A DNA stretch of 64,000 nt. Source: Tyzzerella sp. Its GTDB lineage: Bacteria; Bacillota; Clostridia; Lachnospirales; Lachnospiraceae. Location of the stretch: NCBI GenBank assembly GCA_017416155.1, contig JAFQDE010000015.1, forward strand, positions 86,004 through 150,003, read 5' to 3'. This document shows, in pieces, positions 52,351 through 61,843 of this stretch (position 1 is its first letter; the number at the start of each line of letters is the position of its first letter). Under the pieces are notes generated by a model, which searched no databases, had not been told where the DNA came from, and was given only the letters and a program-made list of their open reading frames with translations. A program made the position numbers and the translations under genes.

Positions 52351-52836
52351 ATGGCAGTTAGAGAGATTCGTGTACAGGGAGATGCAGTTCTCGAAAAAGT
52401 ATGTAAAGAGGTAAAGGCGCTGACGCCGAGAAATTTAGTTTTAATTGAAGATATGCTTGACACCATGTATGAAGCGCAGGGGGTAGGACTTGCGGCGCCT
52501 CAGGTTGGTATTTTGAAAAGAATTGTAGTTATCGATGTGGGAGAAGGTCCAATCATACTGATTAATCCTGAGATTCTGGAAACTTCAGGTGAGCAGACCG
52601 GAGACGAAGGGTGCCTGAGTGTACCGGGACTTGCAGGTCAGGTGACACGTCCGAATTATGTCAAGGTAAAAGCATTAGATGAAAATATGGAAGAAGTAAT
52701 TTATGAAGGCGAAGGTCTTCTCGCAAGAGCGTTCTGCCACGAAATTGACCATCTGGATGGACATTTGTACGTCGAAAAAGTGGAGGGTGAACTTCACGAG
52801 CCTGTGTATGAAGAAGAGGAAGATGAGGAAGAATAA
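52351..52836 (+). CDS. def: Peptide deformylase
   Basis: A 161-residue metallohydrolase that removes the formyl group from nascent proteins. All three motifs are present: GVGLAAPQVG near residue 45, EGCLSVPG near 89 and HEIDHLDG near 130 with the two metal His. The C-terminal dozen residues are a run of acidic residues (VYEEEEDEEE), an unusual but harmless tail. It is 12 nt upstream of fmt, its functional counterpart. Confidence 0.95.
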   Translation: MAVREIRVQGDAVLEKVCKEVKALTPRNLVLIEDMLDTMYEAQGVGLAAPQVGILKRIVVIDVGEGPIILINPEILETSGEQTGDEGCLSVPGLAGQVTRPNYVKVKALDENMEEVIYEGEGLLARAFCHEIDHLDGHLYVEKVEGELHEPVYEEEEDEEE

Positions 52837-52848
52837 GGAGGAAGGCAA

Positions 52849-53778
52849 ATGAAAGTCATTTTTATGGGAACTCCTGACTTCTCAGTAGGAACTTTGGAGG
52901 CATTAGTTGCGGCAGGACATGAAGTGGTTCTTGCAGTCACCCAACCGGACAAACCAAAGGGCAGAGGTAAGGAGATGCAGTATACTCCTGTGAAGGAGTG
53001 TGCTTTGAAATACAATATCCCAGTGTATCAGCCGAGACGCGTTCGAGAGCCGGATTGCATTGAAGAGCTTCGCAAATATGAGGCAGACATTATGGTTGTT
53101 GTGGCGTTTGGACAGATTCTTCCAAAGGATATTTTGGAGATGACAGAGTATGGCTGCGTCAATGTACATGCATCGCTACTTCCGAAATATCGTGGTGCGG
53201 CACCGATTCAATGGTCCATCATAGACGGAGAGGAAGTAACAGGTGTTACAACGATGCAGATGAATGAGGGGTTGGATACCGGAGATATGCTTCTTAAGGT
53301 AGAGATTCCGATTGAGGAAAAAGAGACAGGAGGAAGTCTGCACGATAAATTGGCAGAAGCCGGTGCAAAACTCTGTGTGGAGACGTTGGAAGGCTTGCAG
53401 GCAGGAACAATCACACCGATTCCACAGGGTGAAACGACCACTTCTTATGCAAAAATGCTGGACAAACAGCTTGGTAATATCGACTGGAGTAAGAGTGGGG
53501 TAGAGATTGAGCGCTTGATTCGAGGCCTTAGTCCATGGCCGAGTGCTTATACCAACTGGAATGACAAAGTGATGAAAATCTGGGATGCGTCATGTGTATC
53601 GGTAGAAAGTGATGCAAGACCGGGAACAATTATTCAAGTGACAAAGGATTCTTTTTTGGTAAAGACCGGAGAAGGGCTACTCGAGGTGCGAGAACTTCAG
53701 ATTCCGGGCAAAAAGAGAATGGATGCAGGTGCCTTTCTTAGAGGATATCAGGTAAAAGAAGGAGAGGTGTTAGGATGA
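52849..53778 (+). CDS. fmt: Methionyl-tRNA formyltransferase
   Basis: A 309-residue enzyme that formylates initiator Met-tRNA with 10-formyl-THF. Motifs are IFMGTPDFSVGTLEAL at the start, VVVAFGQILP near residue 85, HASLLPKYRGAAPIQW near 107 and LDTGDMLL near 143. A C-terminal OB domain follows (about 205-309). Its stop overlaps the YugP start by 4 nt (GGATGATG). Confidence 0.95.
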   Translation: MKVIFMGTPDFSVGTLEALVAAGHEVVLAVTQPDKPKGRGKEMQYTPVKECALKYNIPVYQPRRVREPDCIEELRKYEADIMVVVAFGQILPKDILEMTEYGCVNVHASLLPKYRGAAPIQWSIIDGEEVTGVTTMQMNEGLDTGDMLLKVEIPIEEKETGGSLHDKLAEAGAKLCVETLEGLQAGTITPIPQGETTTSYAKMLDKQLGNIDWSKSGVEIERLIRGLSPWPSAYTNWNDKVMKIWDASCVSVESDARPGTIIQVTKDSFLVKTGEGLLEVRELQIPGKKRMDAGAFLRGYQVKEGEVLG

Positions 53779-54485
53779 TGTTTTACCCAATGTATTTTGA
53801 CCCAACATATTTTTTAGTGCTTATCGGAGTAGTACTTAGTCTACTTGCTTCGGGAAGGGTGAAGAGTACATTTTCGAGATACTCACAGGTGCGAAACAGT
53901 CGTGGACTGACCGGTGCACAGGCGGCAGAACAGGTGCTTCATACAGCAGGGATTTATGACGTTCGAATCGAGCATGTGCGAGGGAACCTTACGGACCATT
54001 ATGACCCGAGAAGCAAGGTGCTCCGTTTGTCCGATTCTGTCTACGGGCAGACATCAGTGGCAGCAGTAGGAGTTGCGGCACACGAGTGCGGACATGCGAT
54101 TCAGCATGCAAAAGGATATGGACCGTTGAAACTTCGCAGCACGCTCGTGCCAGTGGCGAACTTCGGTTCAAAGCTTGCATGGCCGTTGATTATTTTTGGA
54201 TTGTTTATTAGCGGAGAATCTTCAAGGATTCTCATCAACGCGGGAATTATTGCATTTTTGGGAGCAGTGTTATTCCAACTAATCACACTTCCTGTAGAAT
54301 TCAATGCGTCAAACCGTGCGATTCGCATGATTGCGGACAGCGGCATGATGTATGGGGAGGAAATCAAAGGTGCGAAAAAGGTGCTTGGTGCGGCGGCACT
54401 TACTTATGTGGCGAGTGCGGCGACTGCCATTCTGCAGCTTCTTCGTATTCTTATTTTAACCGGAGGAAGAAGACGAAATGACTAG
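53775..54485 (+). CDS. YugP-family zinc metallopeptidase (membrane)
   Basis: A 236-residue membrane protein with a zinc-protease motif HECGH at 103-107 between membrane segments (about 8-25, 130-147, 153-172 and 208-228). RGLTGAQAAEQVL near 40 and LPVEFNASNRAIRMI near 178 are family hallmarks. The physiological substrate is unknown. The location between fmt and rsmB is conserved in many Clostridia. It overlaps rsmB by 8 nt. Confidence 0.87.
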   Translation: MMFYPMYFDPTYFLVLIGVVLSLLASGRVKSTFSRYSQVRNSRGLTGAQAAEQVLHTAGIYDVRIEHVRGNLTDHYDPRSKVLRLSDSVYGQTSVAAVGVAAHECGHAIQHAKGYGPLKLRSTLVPVANFGSKLAWPLIIFGLFISGESSRILINAGIIAFLGAVLFQLITLPVEFNASNRAIRMIADSGMMYGEEIKGAKKVLGAAALTYVASAATAILQLLRILILTGGRRRND

Positions 54486-55824
54486 AGAGTTAGTGCTCGG
54501 AGTTCTTTTGGAGGTTACGAGAGACGGGGAATACAGCCATATTTCCCTTCGCAATGTGTTGACAAAATATCAGTACCTGGACAAACGTGACCGCGCATTT
54601 ATCACGAGAGTGGTAGAAGGAACTTTGGAACATATGATTGAGATAGATTATATTATCAATCAGTTTTCAAAAGTGAAAATAAGTAAGATGAAACCGGTGA
54701 TACGCTGCATTCTTCGAAGTGCAGTGTATCAGCTCAAATATATGGACAGTGTGCCGAATTCAGCGGCTTGTAACGAAGCGGTGAAGCTGGCTATCAAAAA
54801 GGGCTTTTCGAGTCTTAAGGGCTTTGTCAATGGTGTTCTTCGCAGTATCGAGAGAAATCTCGATGCGATTACATATCCGGATGAAGCGAATGTCATTGAA
54901 TATTTAAGCATCAAATATTCGATGCCGGAGTGGATTCTACAAAAATGGCTTTCTGAGTATGACAGGGAGACTGTGGAAACCATGCTTGCGGATTTCCAGA
55001 CTGAGAAACCGACGACAATTCGCGTGAACCGAAATGTGATGTCTAAGGAAGAGTTAACGGAGAGTTTGGAAAATCAAGGTGTTTATGCGGAAAGCCACCC
55101 GTATCTTAAGGACGCAATGTGGATAAGTTCCTATGATTATCTGGCAGATTTGGAATCTTTCCAAAAAGGCGCATTTCATGTACAGGATATCAGCTCCATG
55201 TTGGTAGCACATCTCGCAAATCCGAACGAAGGCGACAATGTGATTGATGTGTGTGCGGCACCGGGAGGAAAGTCGCTTCACATGGCAGAGCTCCTGTGCG
55301 GAACTGGGCATGTGGAAGCGAGAGACTTGACGGATTACAAGGTGAATCTGATATGGGACAACATTCAGCGTTCCGGCATGCAGAACATTCAGGCAGTTCG
55401 ATGGGATGCAACCATTCTGAATGAAGAATCCGTGGAGAAGGCAGATATTGTTGTGGCAGATTTGCCATGTTCCGGGCTTGGTGTGCTCGGCAAAAAGACG
55501 GATTTGAAATATAAAATGACAGAGCAGACACAGAGAGAGTTAGTGGGCCTTCAGAGAGACATTTTAACGAAGGTTAAATCTTATGTGAAGGCGGGTGGTA
55601 CATTGCTTTATAGTACATGTACCGTAAATGAAGCAGAAAATATGGGTAACGTAGAATGGTTTCTGAAAGAAAACGAAGAATTTGAACTGGTTTCAATCAA
55701 AGAGGATTTGTGTGAAGAATTAAGAAAGAGTGTGGTACAAGAAGGATGTCTCCAACTCTTGCCGGGTGTTCATAAGAGCGACGGTTTCTTTATTGCTAAA
55801 TTTAAGAGGGTGAAACATGAATAA
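54478..55824 (+). CDS. rsmB: 16S rRNA (cytosine-967-C5)-methyltransferase
   Basis: A 448-residue SAM-dependent methyltransferase. It has the N-terminal NusB-like RNA-binding domain (1-130, KRDRAFITRVVEGTLE), the SAM site CAAPGGKSLHMAELL near residue 259, DLPCSGLGVLGKKTDL near 330 with the first catalytic Cys, and YSTCTVNEAEN near 378 with the second. It overlaps the next gene, rlmN, by 8 nt. The rsmB-rlmN-PP2C-pknB-rsgA-rpe order is typical for Firmicutes. Confidence 0.95.
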   Translation: MTRELVLGVLLEVTRDGEYSHISLRNVLTKYQYLDKRDRAFITRVVEGTLEHMIEIDYIINQFSKVKISKMKPVIRCILRSAVYQLKYMDSVPNSAACNEAVKLAIKKGFSSLKGFVNGVLRSIERNLDAITYPDEANVIEYLSIKYSMPEWILQKWLSEYDRETVETMLADFQTEKPTTIRVNRNVMSKEELTESLENQGVYAESHPYLKDAMWISSYDYLADLESFQKGAFHVQDISSMLVAHLANPNEGDNVIDVCAAPGGKSLHMAELLCGTGHVEARDLTDYKVNLIWDNIQRSGMQNIQAVRWDATILNEESVEKADIVVADLPCSGLGVLGKKTDLKYKMTEQTQRELVGLQRDILTKVKSYVKAGGTLLYSTCTVNEAENMGNVEWFLKENEEFELVSIKEDLCEELRKSVVQEGCLQLLPGVHKSDGFFIAKFKRVKHE

Positions 55825-56851
55825 GAAAGATATCGTATCTTTATCATTTGATGAATTAAAAATAGAGATGGAGTCCATCGGGGAAAAGGCCTTCCGTGCA
55901 AAACAGATTTACGAATGGCTGCACGTCAAGTTGGCAGACTCTTTTGAGGAGATGACGAATCTCTCCAAGGCACTTCGTGAAAAACTGGACAGCGAGTACC
56001 GTATTCCGCTGGTGAAGATGGTGGATAGACAAATTTCTCGGATTGACGGAACGAATAAGTTCTTATTTCAGATGGAAGACGGACATGTGGTAGAAAGCGT
56101 GCTGATGCGCTATAAGCATGGCAATTCTGTGTGCATTTCTTCGCAGGTTGGGTGTCGCATGGGATGTAAATTCTGTGCATCTACCATCGGTGGTTTGGAG
56201 CGAAATCTGCTTCCGTCAGAGATGGTCAGGGAGATATATCAGATTCAAAAGATATCCGGTGAGCGCGTGGCAAATGTAGTTGTGATGGGTTCGGGAGAGC
56301 CACTTGATAACTATGACAATTTTGTGAGATTTGTGCAGCTTTTGAGTGATGAGCATGGCTTACATATCAGTCAGAGAAATATTACGGTATCTACTTGTGG
56401 AATAGTGCCGAATATGAAGCGACTTGCGGATGAACAGTTGCAGATTACATTGGCATTATCTCTACATGGCTCCACACAAGAAAAACGAAAGATGCTTATG
56501 CCGATTGCAAATAAGTATGAACTTCCGGAAGTACTTGAGGCATGCGACTATTATTTTGAGAAAACCGGGCGGAGGATTACATTTGAATACAGTCTCGTCC
56601 ATGGTGTTAATGACACGGATGAGGATGCAAAGGAGTTGATTGAACTTCTAAAAGTGCGCAATTGCCATTTAAATTTGATTCCGGTTAATCCAATTAAAGA
56701 ACGTAATTTCGAAAAACCAAGTAGAAAAAGTGCAGAGAATTTTAAAAATAAACTTGAAAAAAACGGAATAAATGTTACTATAAGAAGAGAAATGGGCTCT
56801 GATATTGACGGAGCTTGCGGACAGCTTAGGCGACGGTTCGTAGAGAAATAA
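55817..56851 (+). CDS. rlmN: Dual-specificity 23S/tRNA adenine-C2 methyltransferase (radical SAM)
   Basis: A 344-residue radical-SAM enzyme that methylates C2 of A2503 in 23S rRNA and A37 in some tRNAs. The cluster motif is C113-x3-C117-x2-C120 (CRMGCKFC). GSGEPLDNYDN near residue 158 binds SAM, and the catalytic Cys near the C terminus lies in DGACGQLR. A Cfr resistance methylase would be the close alternative, but the housekeeping position favours RlmN. Confidence 0.95.
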   Translation: MNKKDIVSLSFDELKIEMESIGEKAFRAKQIYEWLHVKLADSFEEMTNLSKALREKLDSEYRIPLVKMVDRQISRIDGTNKFLFQMEDGHVVESVLMRYKHGNSVCISSQVGCRMGCKFCASTIGGLERNLLPSEMVREIYQIQKISGERVANVVVMGSGEPLDNYDNFVRFVQLLSDEHGLHISQRNITVSTCGIVPNMKRLADEQLQITLALSLHGSTQEKRKMLMPIANKYELPEVLEACDYYFEKTGRRITFEYSLVHGVNDTDEDAKELIELLKVRNCHLNLIPVNPIKERNFEKPSRKSAENFKNKLEKNGINVTIRREMGSDIDGACGQLRRRFVEK

Positions 56852-56862
56852 AGGAGAACTAT

Positions 56863-57606
56863 ATGAAGACGTTTTCAAAGACGGATATCGGAATGGTTCG
56901 GGAGGTTAATCAAGACTATGTGTTTACAACGTCGTCTCCCATCGGCAAGTTTCCGAATCTATTAGTCGTTGCAGACGGAATGGGCGGACATAGAGCCGGT
57001 GAGTATGCTTCAAGATTAGCGGTAGAAGTGGTGAAGCAGGAACTTGGTGAAAGTGTAGAGGGTAATCCGGAAGCAATGATGAGAAATGCAATTACCCATG
57101 CGAATAAAAGGGTATTGGAAGAAGCAAGACAGGATGCAAAATTAAGTGGAATGGGTACAACCTTGGTGATGGCTTCAGTAATAGGCCGGACACTGTATTT
57201 TGCAAATGTGGGTGACAGCCGATTATATTTGCTCAATGATGATATTAAGCAGTTGTCAAAAGATCACTCGTTGGTACAGGAGATGGTTCGCCTCGGAGGT
57301 ATCAATGAGGAAGAGGCAAAATATCATCCGGATAAAAATATAATAACAAGAGCAATTGGTGCCAAGGATGAGGTAGAGATTGACTTCTATGAGTATCGCT
57401 TGAAAAAGGGAGATGTCATTCTGATGTGCACAGATGGACTTAGCAACATGGTGGAGGATGAAGAAATATTACATATTGTAAAATACTCCAGAGATGTTGT
57501 AGAAGCTGTAGAACAATTGATAGAGAGGGCGAAGAAAAATGGTGGTAACGACAATATCGGAGTAATCGTTGCTATGCCGTTCGCAGATGAGGTGAATGTA
57601 TGTTAA
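56863..57606 (+). CDS. Stp1/PrpC-type PP2C protein phosphatase
   Basis: A 247-residue metal-dependent Ser/Thr phosphatase. Motifs are VREVNQDYVF near residue 8, VADGMGGHRAGEYAS near 36, NVGDSRLYLL near 112, MCTDGLSNMV near 188 and NGGNDNIGVIV near 226; the Asp residues bind Mn/Mg. It opposes the kinase encoded next, with which it overlaps by 7 nt. The pair regulates growth, cell wall and translation in Firmicutes. Confidence 0.94.
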   Translation: MKTFSKTDIGMVREVNQDYVFTTSSPIGKFPNLLVVADGMGGHRAGEYASRLAVEVVKQELGESVEGNPEAMMRNAITHANKRVLEEARQDAKLSGMGTTLVMASVIGRTLYFANVGDSRLYLLNDDIKQLSKDHSLVQEMVRLGGINEEEAKYHPDKNIITRAIGAKDEVEIDFYEYRLKKGDVILMCTDGLSNMVEDEEILHIVKYSRDVVEAVEQLIERAKKNGGNDNIGVIVAMPFADEVNVC

Positions 57607-59612
57607 GAGAAGGCGTTATGCTTAGTGGCAGATATGAGATTATGAGTAGAATCGGAATAGGTGGAATGGCTGATGTTTATAAGGCTGTTGACCGTGTACT
57701 CAATCGATATGTAGCAATAAAAGTGTTGAAGAGAGAATTCCGTGAGGATGAAAATTTTGTAAAAAAATTTTGGACAGAAGCTCAATCAGCAGCCGTATTG
57801 CAACATCCAAATATTGTGAATGTGTATGATGTTGCAGAGGATAGAGGGCTCTATTTCATAGTGATGGAACTGGTGGAAGGAATTACATTAAAAGACTATA
57901 TCCAGAAAAAAGGAAAATTAACTTCCAAAGAAGTAATTGGAATTACATTACAGGTGTGTGCAGGAATTGAAACTGCACACAGCAAAAACATTATTCATCG
58001 TGATGTAAAGCCACAGAATATTATTATTTCAAAAGAAGGAAAAGTAAAAGTAACAGATTTTGGTATTGCCAAAGCAACATCTTCTAATACCATCAGTACA
58101 AATGTGATGGGTTCCGTACACTATACATCTCCGGAACAGGCAAGGGGTGGATTTAGTGATGCCAAGAGTGATATCTATTCGCTTGGTATTACGATGTACG
58201 AGATGATTACGGGGCAACTTCCGTTTGATGGTGATTCTACAGTGGCCATTGCACTGAAACATTTGCAAGAAGATATTATACCGCCATCAGAGTATGTAGA
58301 AGATATTCCAAATAGTTTGGAACAGATTATTTTGAAATGTACACAGAAAAGTGCAGATAGACGTTATGCAAATATATCTCAACTTATTCGCGATTTAAAG
58401 CACTCGTTACAGGACCCGGATGGAGATTTTGTGAGAATTTCCCCACTGCGAAGTGTAGCTGACACAGTAATGATTACTCCGGAGGATTTGGAACGTATTC
58501 AAGATGGTGTAGAGTATAAGTCAAACTATGGTGATGATTATGATGAATCATATGATGATGATGATGAATATGAGAGCAGAAGACGCCGCAAAGAAGGAAA
58601 GAAGAAAGAAATAGACCCTAAAATGGCAAAAATCATGAGGGTTATGACGGTTATTGCATCCGTTGTATTCATAGGTGTATTTGTGCTGATTATTGGTCAT
58701 GTGGCAGGACTTTTCCAAACTACACCGCAGATTAAACCGGGAGATGAAAAGTACAAGGTTCCAAACCTTGTCGGCATGACTCTCAAGCAGGCCGAAGATG
58801 CTTGTGAAGAAGCAGGATTGGTGTTGTCAATCGTTCGAGAGGAAGAGTCAGAGCAGTATGAAAAAGACTATATCTTTAAGCAATTGACGGCAGATGGTGT
58901 CAGATTACCGGAAGGAACCAAGGTTCAGGTATATCTCAGCACAGGTCTTAAGACAATTGAGATTCCGGATGTAGCAAACAAGTCAGAAAGCGAAGCCATT
59001 ACAGAATTAGTGAATGCTGGATTTGCAAAAAAGAATATTAAGATCAGAACAGAAAATCACGATACAGTCGCAGAGAAAAAAGTCACCAGAACCTCACCGG
59101 AAGCAGGTAAAGATGGAAATAAGAATTCAAAGATTACAGTCTATGTCAGCAAAGGTGTTGGACAGACAACGATGCCGAGCCTTGTGGGCAGGACAAAGTC
59201 AGAAGCAGAGAAAGCATTAAAAGATGCAGGTCTTAAGAGTCAGATTGAGGAAGTTAACAGTGAAGAACCGGCTGGACAGGTTATTGCACAGGACATCGAG
59301 GAAGGAACTGTTCTTGACAGAATGACCACTGTGAAGTATATGGTGAGTGCAGGTAAAGTAAAGGTTAAAATCCCTGAAAATGAAGAGTTTGCAGGGAAAA
59401 CATATAGAGAAGTTGTGGCACTCCTTGAAGAAATAAGTGGTGAATTTACATTTTTGGACCCGCCGAAACGAACAGTAAGTGCAAAATATAATAAGGACTT
59501 TGTTGTCAGAGTTGAACAAGCGGGAGAGACAGTAGATGAGGATGCTACAATTACGATTGTATTAAGCAACGGACCGGGACCTGGCACAGAGAATGGTGGA
59601 GCTACACAATAA
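57600..59612 (+). CDS. pknB: PASTA-domain serine/threonine protein kinase (PrkC/PknB)
   Basis: A 670-residue membrane kinase. The cytoplasmic Hanks-type kinase domain (about 11-275) has GIGGMADVYKAVD, the VAIKVLK lysine, HRDVKPQN with Asp135 and VTDFGIA. A charged linker (about 300-342) with a run of Asp/Glu/Tyr and then Arg/Lys follows. A single membrane segment lies at about 344-371. Outside are three clear PASTA repeats (about 380-450, 451-521, 522-585) and a fourth diverged one to about 662. These bind peptidoglycan fragments or lipid II and, in spore formers, trigger germination. A short Gly/Pro-rich tail ends the chain. Confidence 0.95.
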   Translation: MLREGVMLSGRYEIMSRIGIGGMADVYKAVDRVLNRYVAIKVLKREFREDENFVKKFWTEAQSAAVLQHPNIVNVYDVAEDRGLYFIVMELVEGITLKDYIQKKGKLTSKEVIGITLQVCAGIETAHSKNIIHRDVKPQNIIISKEGKVKVTDFGIAKATSSNTISTNVMGSVHYTSPEQARGGFSDAKSDIYSLGITMYEMITGQLPFDGDSTVAIALKHLQEDIIPPSEYVEDIPNSLEQIILKCTQKSADRRYANISQLIRDLKHSLQDPDGDFVRISPLRSVADTVMITPEDLERIQDGVEYKSNYGDDYDESYDDDDEYESRRRRKEGKKKEIDPKMAKIMRVMTVIASVVFIGVFVLIIGHVAGLFQTTPQIKPGDEKYKVPNLVGMTLKQAEDACEEAGLVLSIVREEESEQYEKDYIFKQLTADGVRLPEGTKVQVYLSTGLKTIEIPDVANKSESEAITELVNAGFAKKNIKIRTENHDTVAEKKVTRTSPEAGKDGNKNSKITVYVSKGVGQTTMPSLVGRTKSEAEKALKDAGLKSQIEEVNSEEPAGQVIAQDIEEGTVLDRMTTVKYMVSAGKVKVKIPENEEFAGKTYREVVALLEEISGEFTFLDPPKRTVSAKYNKDFVVRVEQAGETVDEDATITIVLSNGPGPGTENGGATQ

Positions 59613-59630
59613 TATAACAAGGATGCATTT

Positions 59631-60509
59631 ATGCAAGGAAAGATTATAAAAGGAATTGCCGGATTCTACTACGTTCATGTAGTAGAATCCGGTCTTTATG
59701 AGTGTAAGGCGAAAGGTGTCTTTCGAAAAGAGAAGATTAAACCTTTAGTAGGTGATATAGTCGAGATAGATGTGCTCGACGAAACAGAGAAAAAGGGTAA
59801 TATTGTAGATATCTTGGCACGTAAAAATGAGTTAATTCGCCCGGCAGTTGCGAATATTGACCAGGTCTTGGTTGTATTTGCAGTGACAAAACCGAAACCG
59901 CATTTTAATTTGCTTGACCGTTTTTTAATTATGATGGAGAGCAAAGGGATTCCGGTTGTTCTGTGTTTTAATAAAAAGGATATTGCCACAGAGCCGGAGA
60001 TTCAGGAATTGAAAGAAATTTATGAGTCATGCGGGTATCAAATGATTTTCACAAGTGCTGTTTTGGAAGAAAATATTGAACAGTTAAAGCTCCTTTTGAA
60101 GGGAAAGACCACTGTAATAGCGGGTCCTTCCGGAGTCGGAAAGTCGTCTCTTATCAATATTATCCAACCGGATGCGAGGATGGAGACGGGAAGTATCAGC
60201 GAGAAAATAGAACGCGGGAAACATACAACGCGTCATTCGGAGCTGATATGGATTGAAGATGACACATACATCATGGATACACCGGGATTTAGCTCCCTGT
60301 ATACCAATGATTTTGAAAAAGAGGAATTAAAGTTTTATTTCACGGAGTTTGCTCCTTTTGAGGGGCAGTGCAGATTCCAGGGCTGTGACCATGTACATGA
60401 GCCTGGTTGTGCAGTCAAAGAAGCTCTGCAGGAGGGCAAGATTCATCCAGTGAGATATGAGAACTATTTAGAAATGTACACCGAATTAAAAGAAAGAAGG
60501 AGATACTAG
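59631..60509 (+). CDS. rsgA: Ribosome small subunit-dependent GTPase A
   Basis: A 292-residue circularly permuted GTPase for late 30S assembly. It has an N-terminal OB fold (1-65), G4 CFNKKD near residue 113, the G1 loop GPSGVGKSSLIN near 165, and G3 DTPGF near 216. The zinc knuckle CRFQGCDHVHEPGCAVK lies near 247. The length and order are normal. It follows pknB by 18 nt and precedes rpe by 2 nt. Confidence 0.95.
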   Translation: MQGKIIKGIAGFYYVHVVESGLYECKAKGVFRKEKIKPLVGDIVEIDVLDETEKKGNIVDILARKNELIRPAVANIDQVLVVFAVTKPKPHFNLLDRFLIMMESKGIPVVLCFNKKDIATEPEIQELKEIYESCGYQMIFTSAVLEENIEQLKLLLKGKTTVIAGPSGVGKSSLINIIQPDARMETGSISEKIERGKHTTRHSELIWIEDDTYIMDTPGFSSLYTNDFEKEELKFYFTEFAPFEGQCRFQGCDHVHEPGCAVKEALQEGKIHPVRYENYLEMYTELKERRRY

Positions 60510-60511
60510 TT

Positions 60512-61171
60512 ATGATGATTTTAGCACCATCCATGCTCTCAGCAGATTTCAAAGTATTGGGAGAAGAACTTAAGACAACAGAAGAAAACGGAGCAAAGTA
60601 CATTCACTATGATGTAATGGACGGTATGTTTGTACCAAACCTTTCATTTGGACCTGGAATTTTGAAGTCTATCCGACCTGCTTCTATGCTTGTTCATGAT
60701 GTTCATCTTATGATTGAAGAACCAATTCGTTACATTGAGGCATTTGCGAAGGCAAGTGCAGATATTATCACAGTTCATATTGAGGCATGTGAGGATTTGG
60801 ATGCAACCATCGCTAAGATTCGCGAATGCGGATGCAAAGTGGGAGTTTCAGTCAAACCGGCAACTCCGGTCTCTGTGCTGGAGCCATACTTAGATAAAAT
60901 TGATATGATTCTGATTATGTCAGTAGAGCCGGGATTCGGCGGTCAGAAGTTCATGCCAATCGCATTAGAAAAGATTGCACAGGCAAAAGCAATGGTAGAA
61001 GCAAAAGGTCTCAATATCGATATCCAGGTAGACGGCGGTATCGATGCTCAAAATGTAGAAGATGTTATTAAAGCAGGAGCAAACATTATCGTAGCAGGTT
61101 CTGCAGTTTTCAATGGCGATACGAAACAGAACACAATCGATATGATGGAAATTTTAAATAAGTATGAGTAG
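60512..61171 (+). CDS. rpe: Ribulose-phosphate 3-epimerase
   Basis: A 219-residue TIM-barrel epimerase linking ribulose 5-phosphate and xylulose 5-phosphate. Signatures are LAPSMLSADF at 4-13, HYDVMDGMFVPN near 33 (metal ligands), SVEPGFGGQKF near 140 and VDGGID near 174. The start follows GAAGGAGATACTAGTT. It overlaps thiN by 8 nt. Confidence 0.95.
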   Translation: MMILAPSMLSADFKVLGEELKTTEENGAKYIHYDVMDGMFVPNLSFGPGILKSIRPASMLVHDVHLMIEEPIRYIEAFAKASADIITVHIEACEDLDATIAKIRECGCKVGVSVKPATPVSVLEPYLDKIDMILIMSVEPGFGGQKFMPIALEKIAQAKAMVEAKGLNIDIQVDGGIDAQNVEDVIKAGANIIVAGSAVFNGDTKQNTIDMMEILNKYE

Positions 61172-61823
61172 AACAGGTGTAATTATAAGTGGCGGTTCAA
61201 TCAATGATGCATTTACACTAGAAATGTTAAGAAAAGTAGAACCGGAGTATATCATCGGAGTGGATAGCGGTCTTTCTTTTCTTTACAGAAATCAAATGAT
61301 GCCGACACATATTGTCGGGGATTTCGACAGTGTGGACCCTCAGGTGATTGCGTATTATAAGGAAGAGACACAGGTGCCGATTCGTGAGTTCAATCCGGTG
61401 AAGGATGCTACCGATACGGAGATTGCACTTCGCATGGCGATTGAACTGGGAGTTCAAAAGTTATGGATTTTCGGCGCGACAGGAACTCGCCTTGACCATG
61501 TGCTTTCCAATATACACATCTTGAAAATTCCGCATGATGCGGGAGTGGAAGCTTATCTTGTGGATGAATGCAATCGAATTTCTGTGTGGAGGAATCAGAT
61601 TTGTATCCGCAAGGCAGAAAAATTTGGAAAATATTTTTCTATATTTCCATTCAGCGGACCGGTGGACAATGTGTCTATTATGGGAGCAAAGTATCCGCTC
61701 ACAAATTATCGTGTGAGTGCCGATGAAAGCAGATGTGTCAGTAATGAGGTTGTTGATGAAGAAGTGTTGATTACGTTTTCGGATGGATTGCTAATCTTGA
61801 TGGAAACGAGAGATAGAGAATAA
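61164..61823 (+). CDS. thiN: Thiamine diphosphokinase
   Basis: A 219-residue enzyme that pyrophosphorylates thiamine to the cofactor TPP. Motifs are IGVDSGLSFLYR near residue 31, HIVGDFDSVD near 49, EFNPVKDATDTEIAL near 75 and FGATGTRLDHVLSNI near 100. It sits after rpe as in many Firmicutes. No TPP riboswitch is nearby, so expression follows the operon. Confidence 0.92.
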   Translation: MSRTGVIISGGSINDAFTLEMLRKVEPEYIIGVDSGLSFLYRNQMMPTHIVGDFDSVDPQVIAYYKEETQVPIREFNPVKDATDTEIALRMAIELGVQKLWIFGATGTRLDHVLSNIHILKIPHDAGVEAYLVDECNRISVWRNQICIRKAEKFGKYFSIFPFSGPVDNVSIMGAKYPLTNYRVSADESRCVSNEVVDEEVLITFSDGLLILMETRDRE

Positions 61824-61843
61824 TAGATTGAGAGGAAACATAT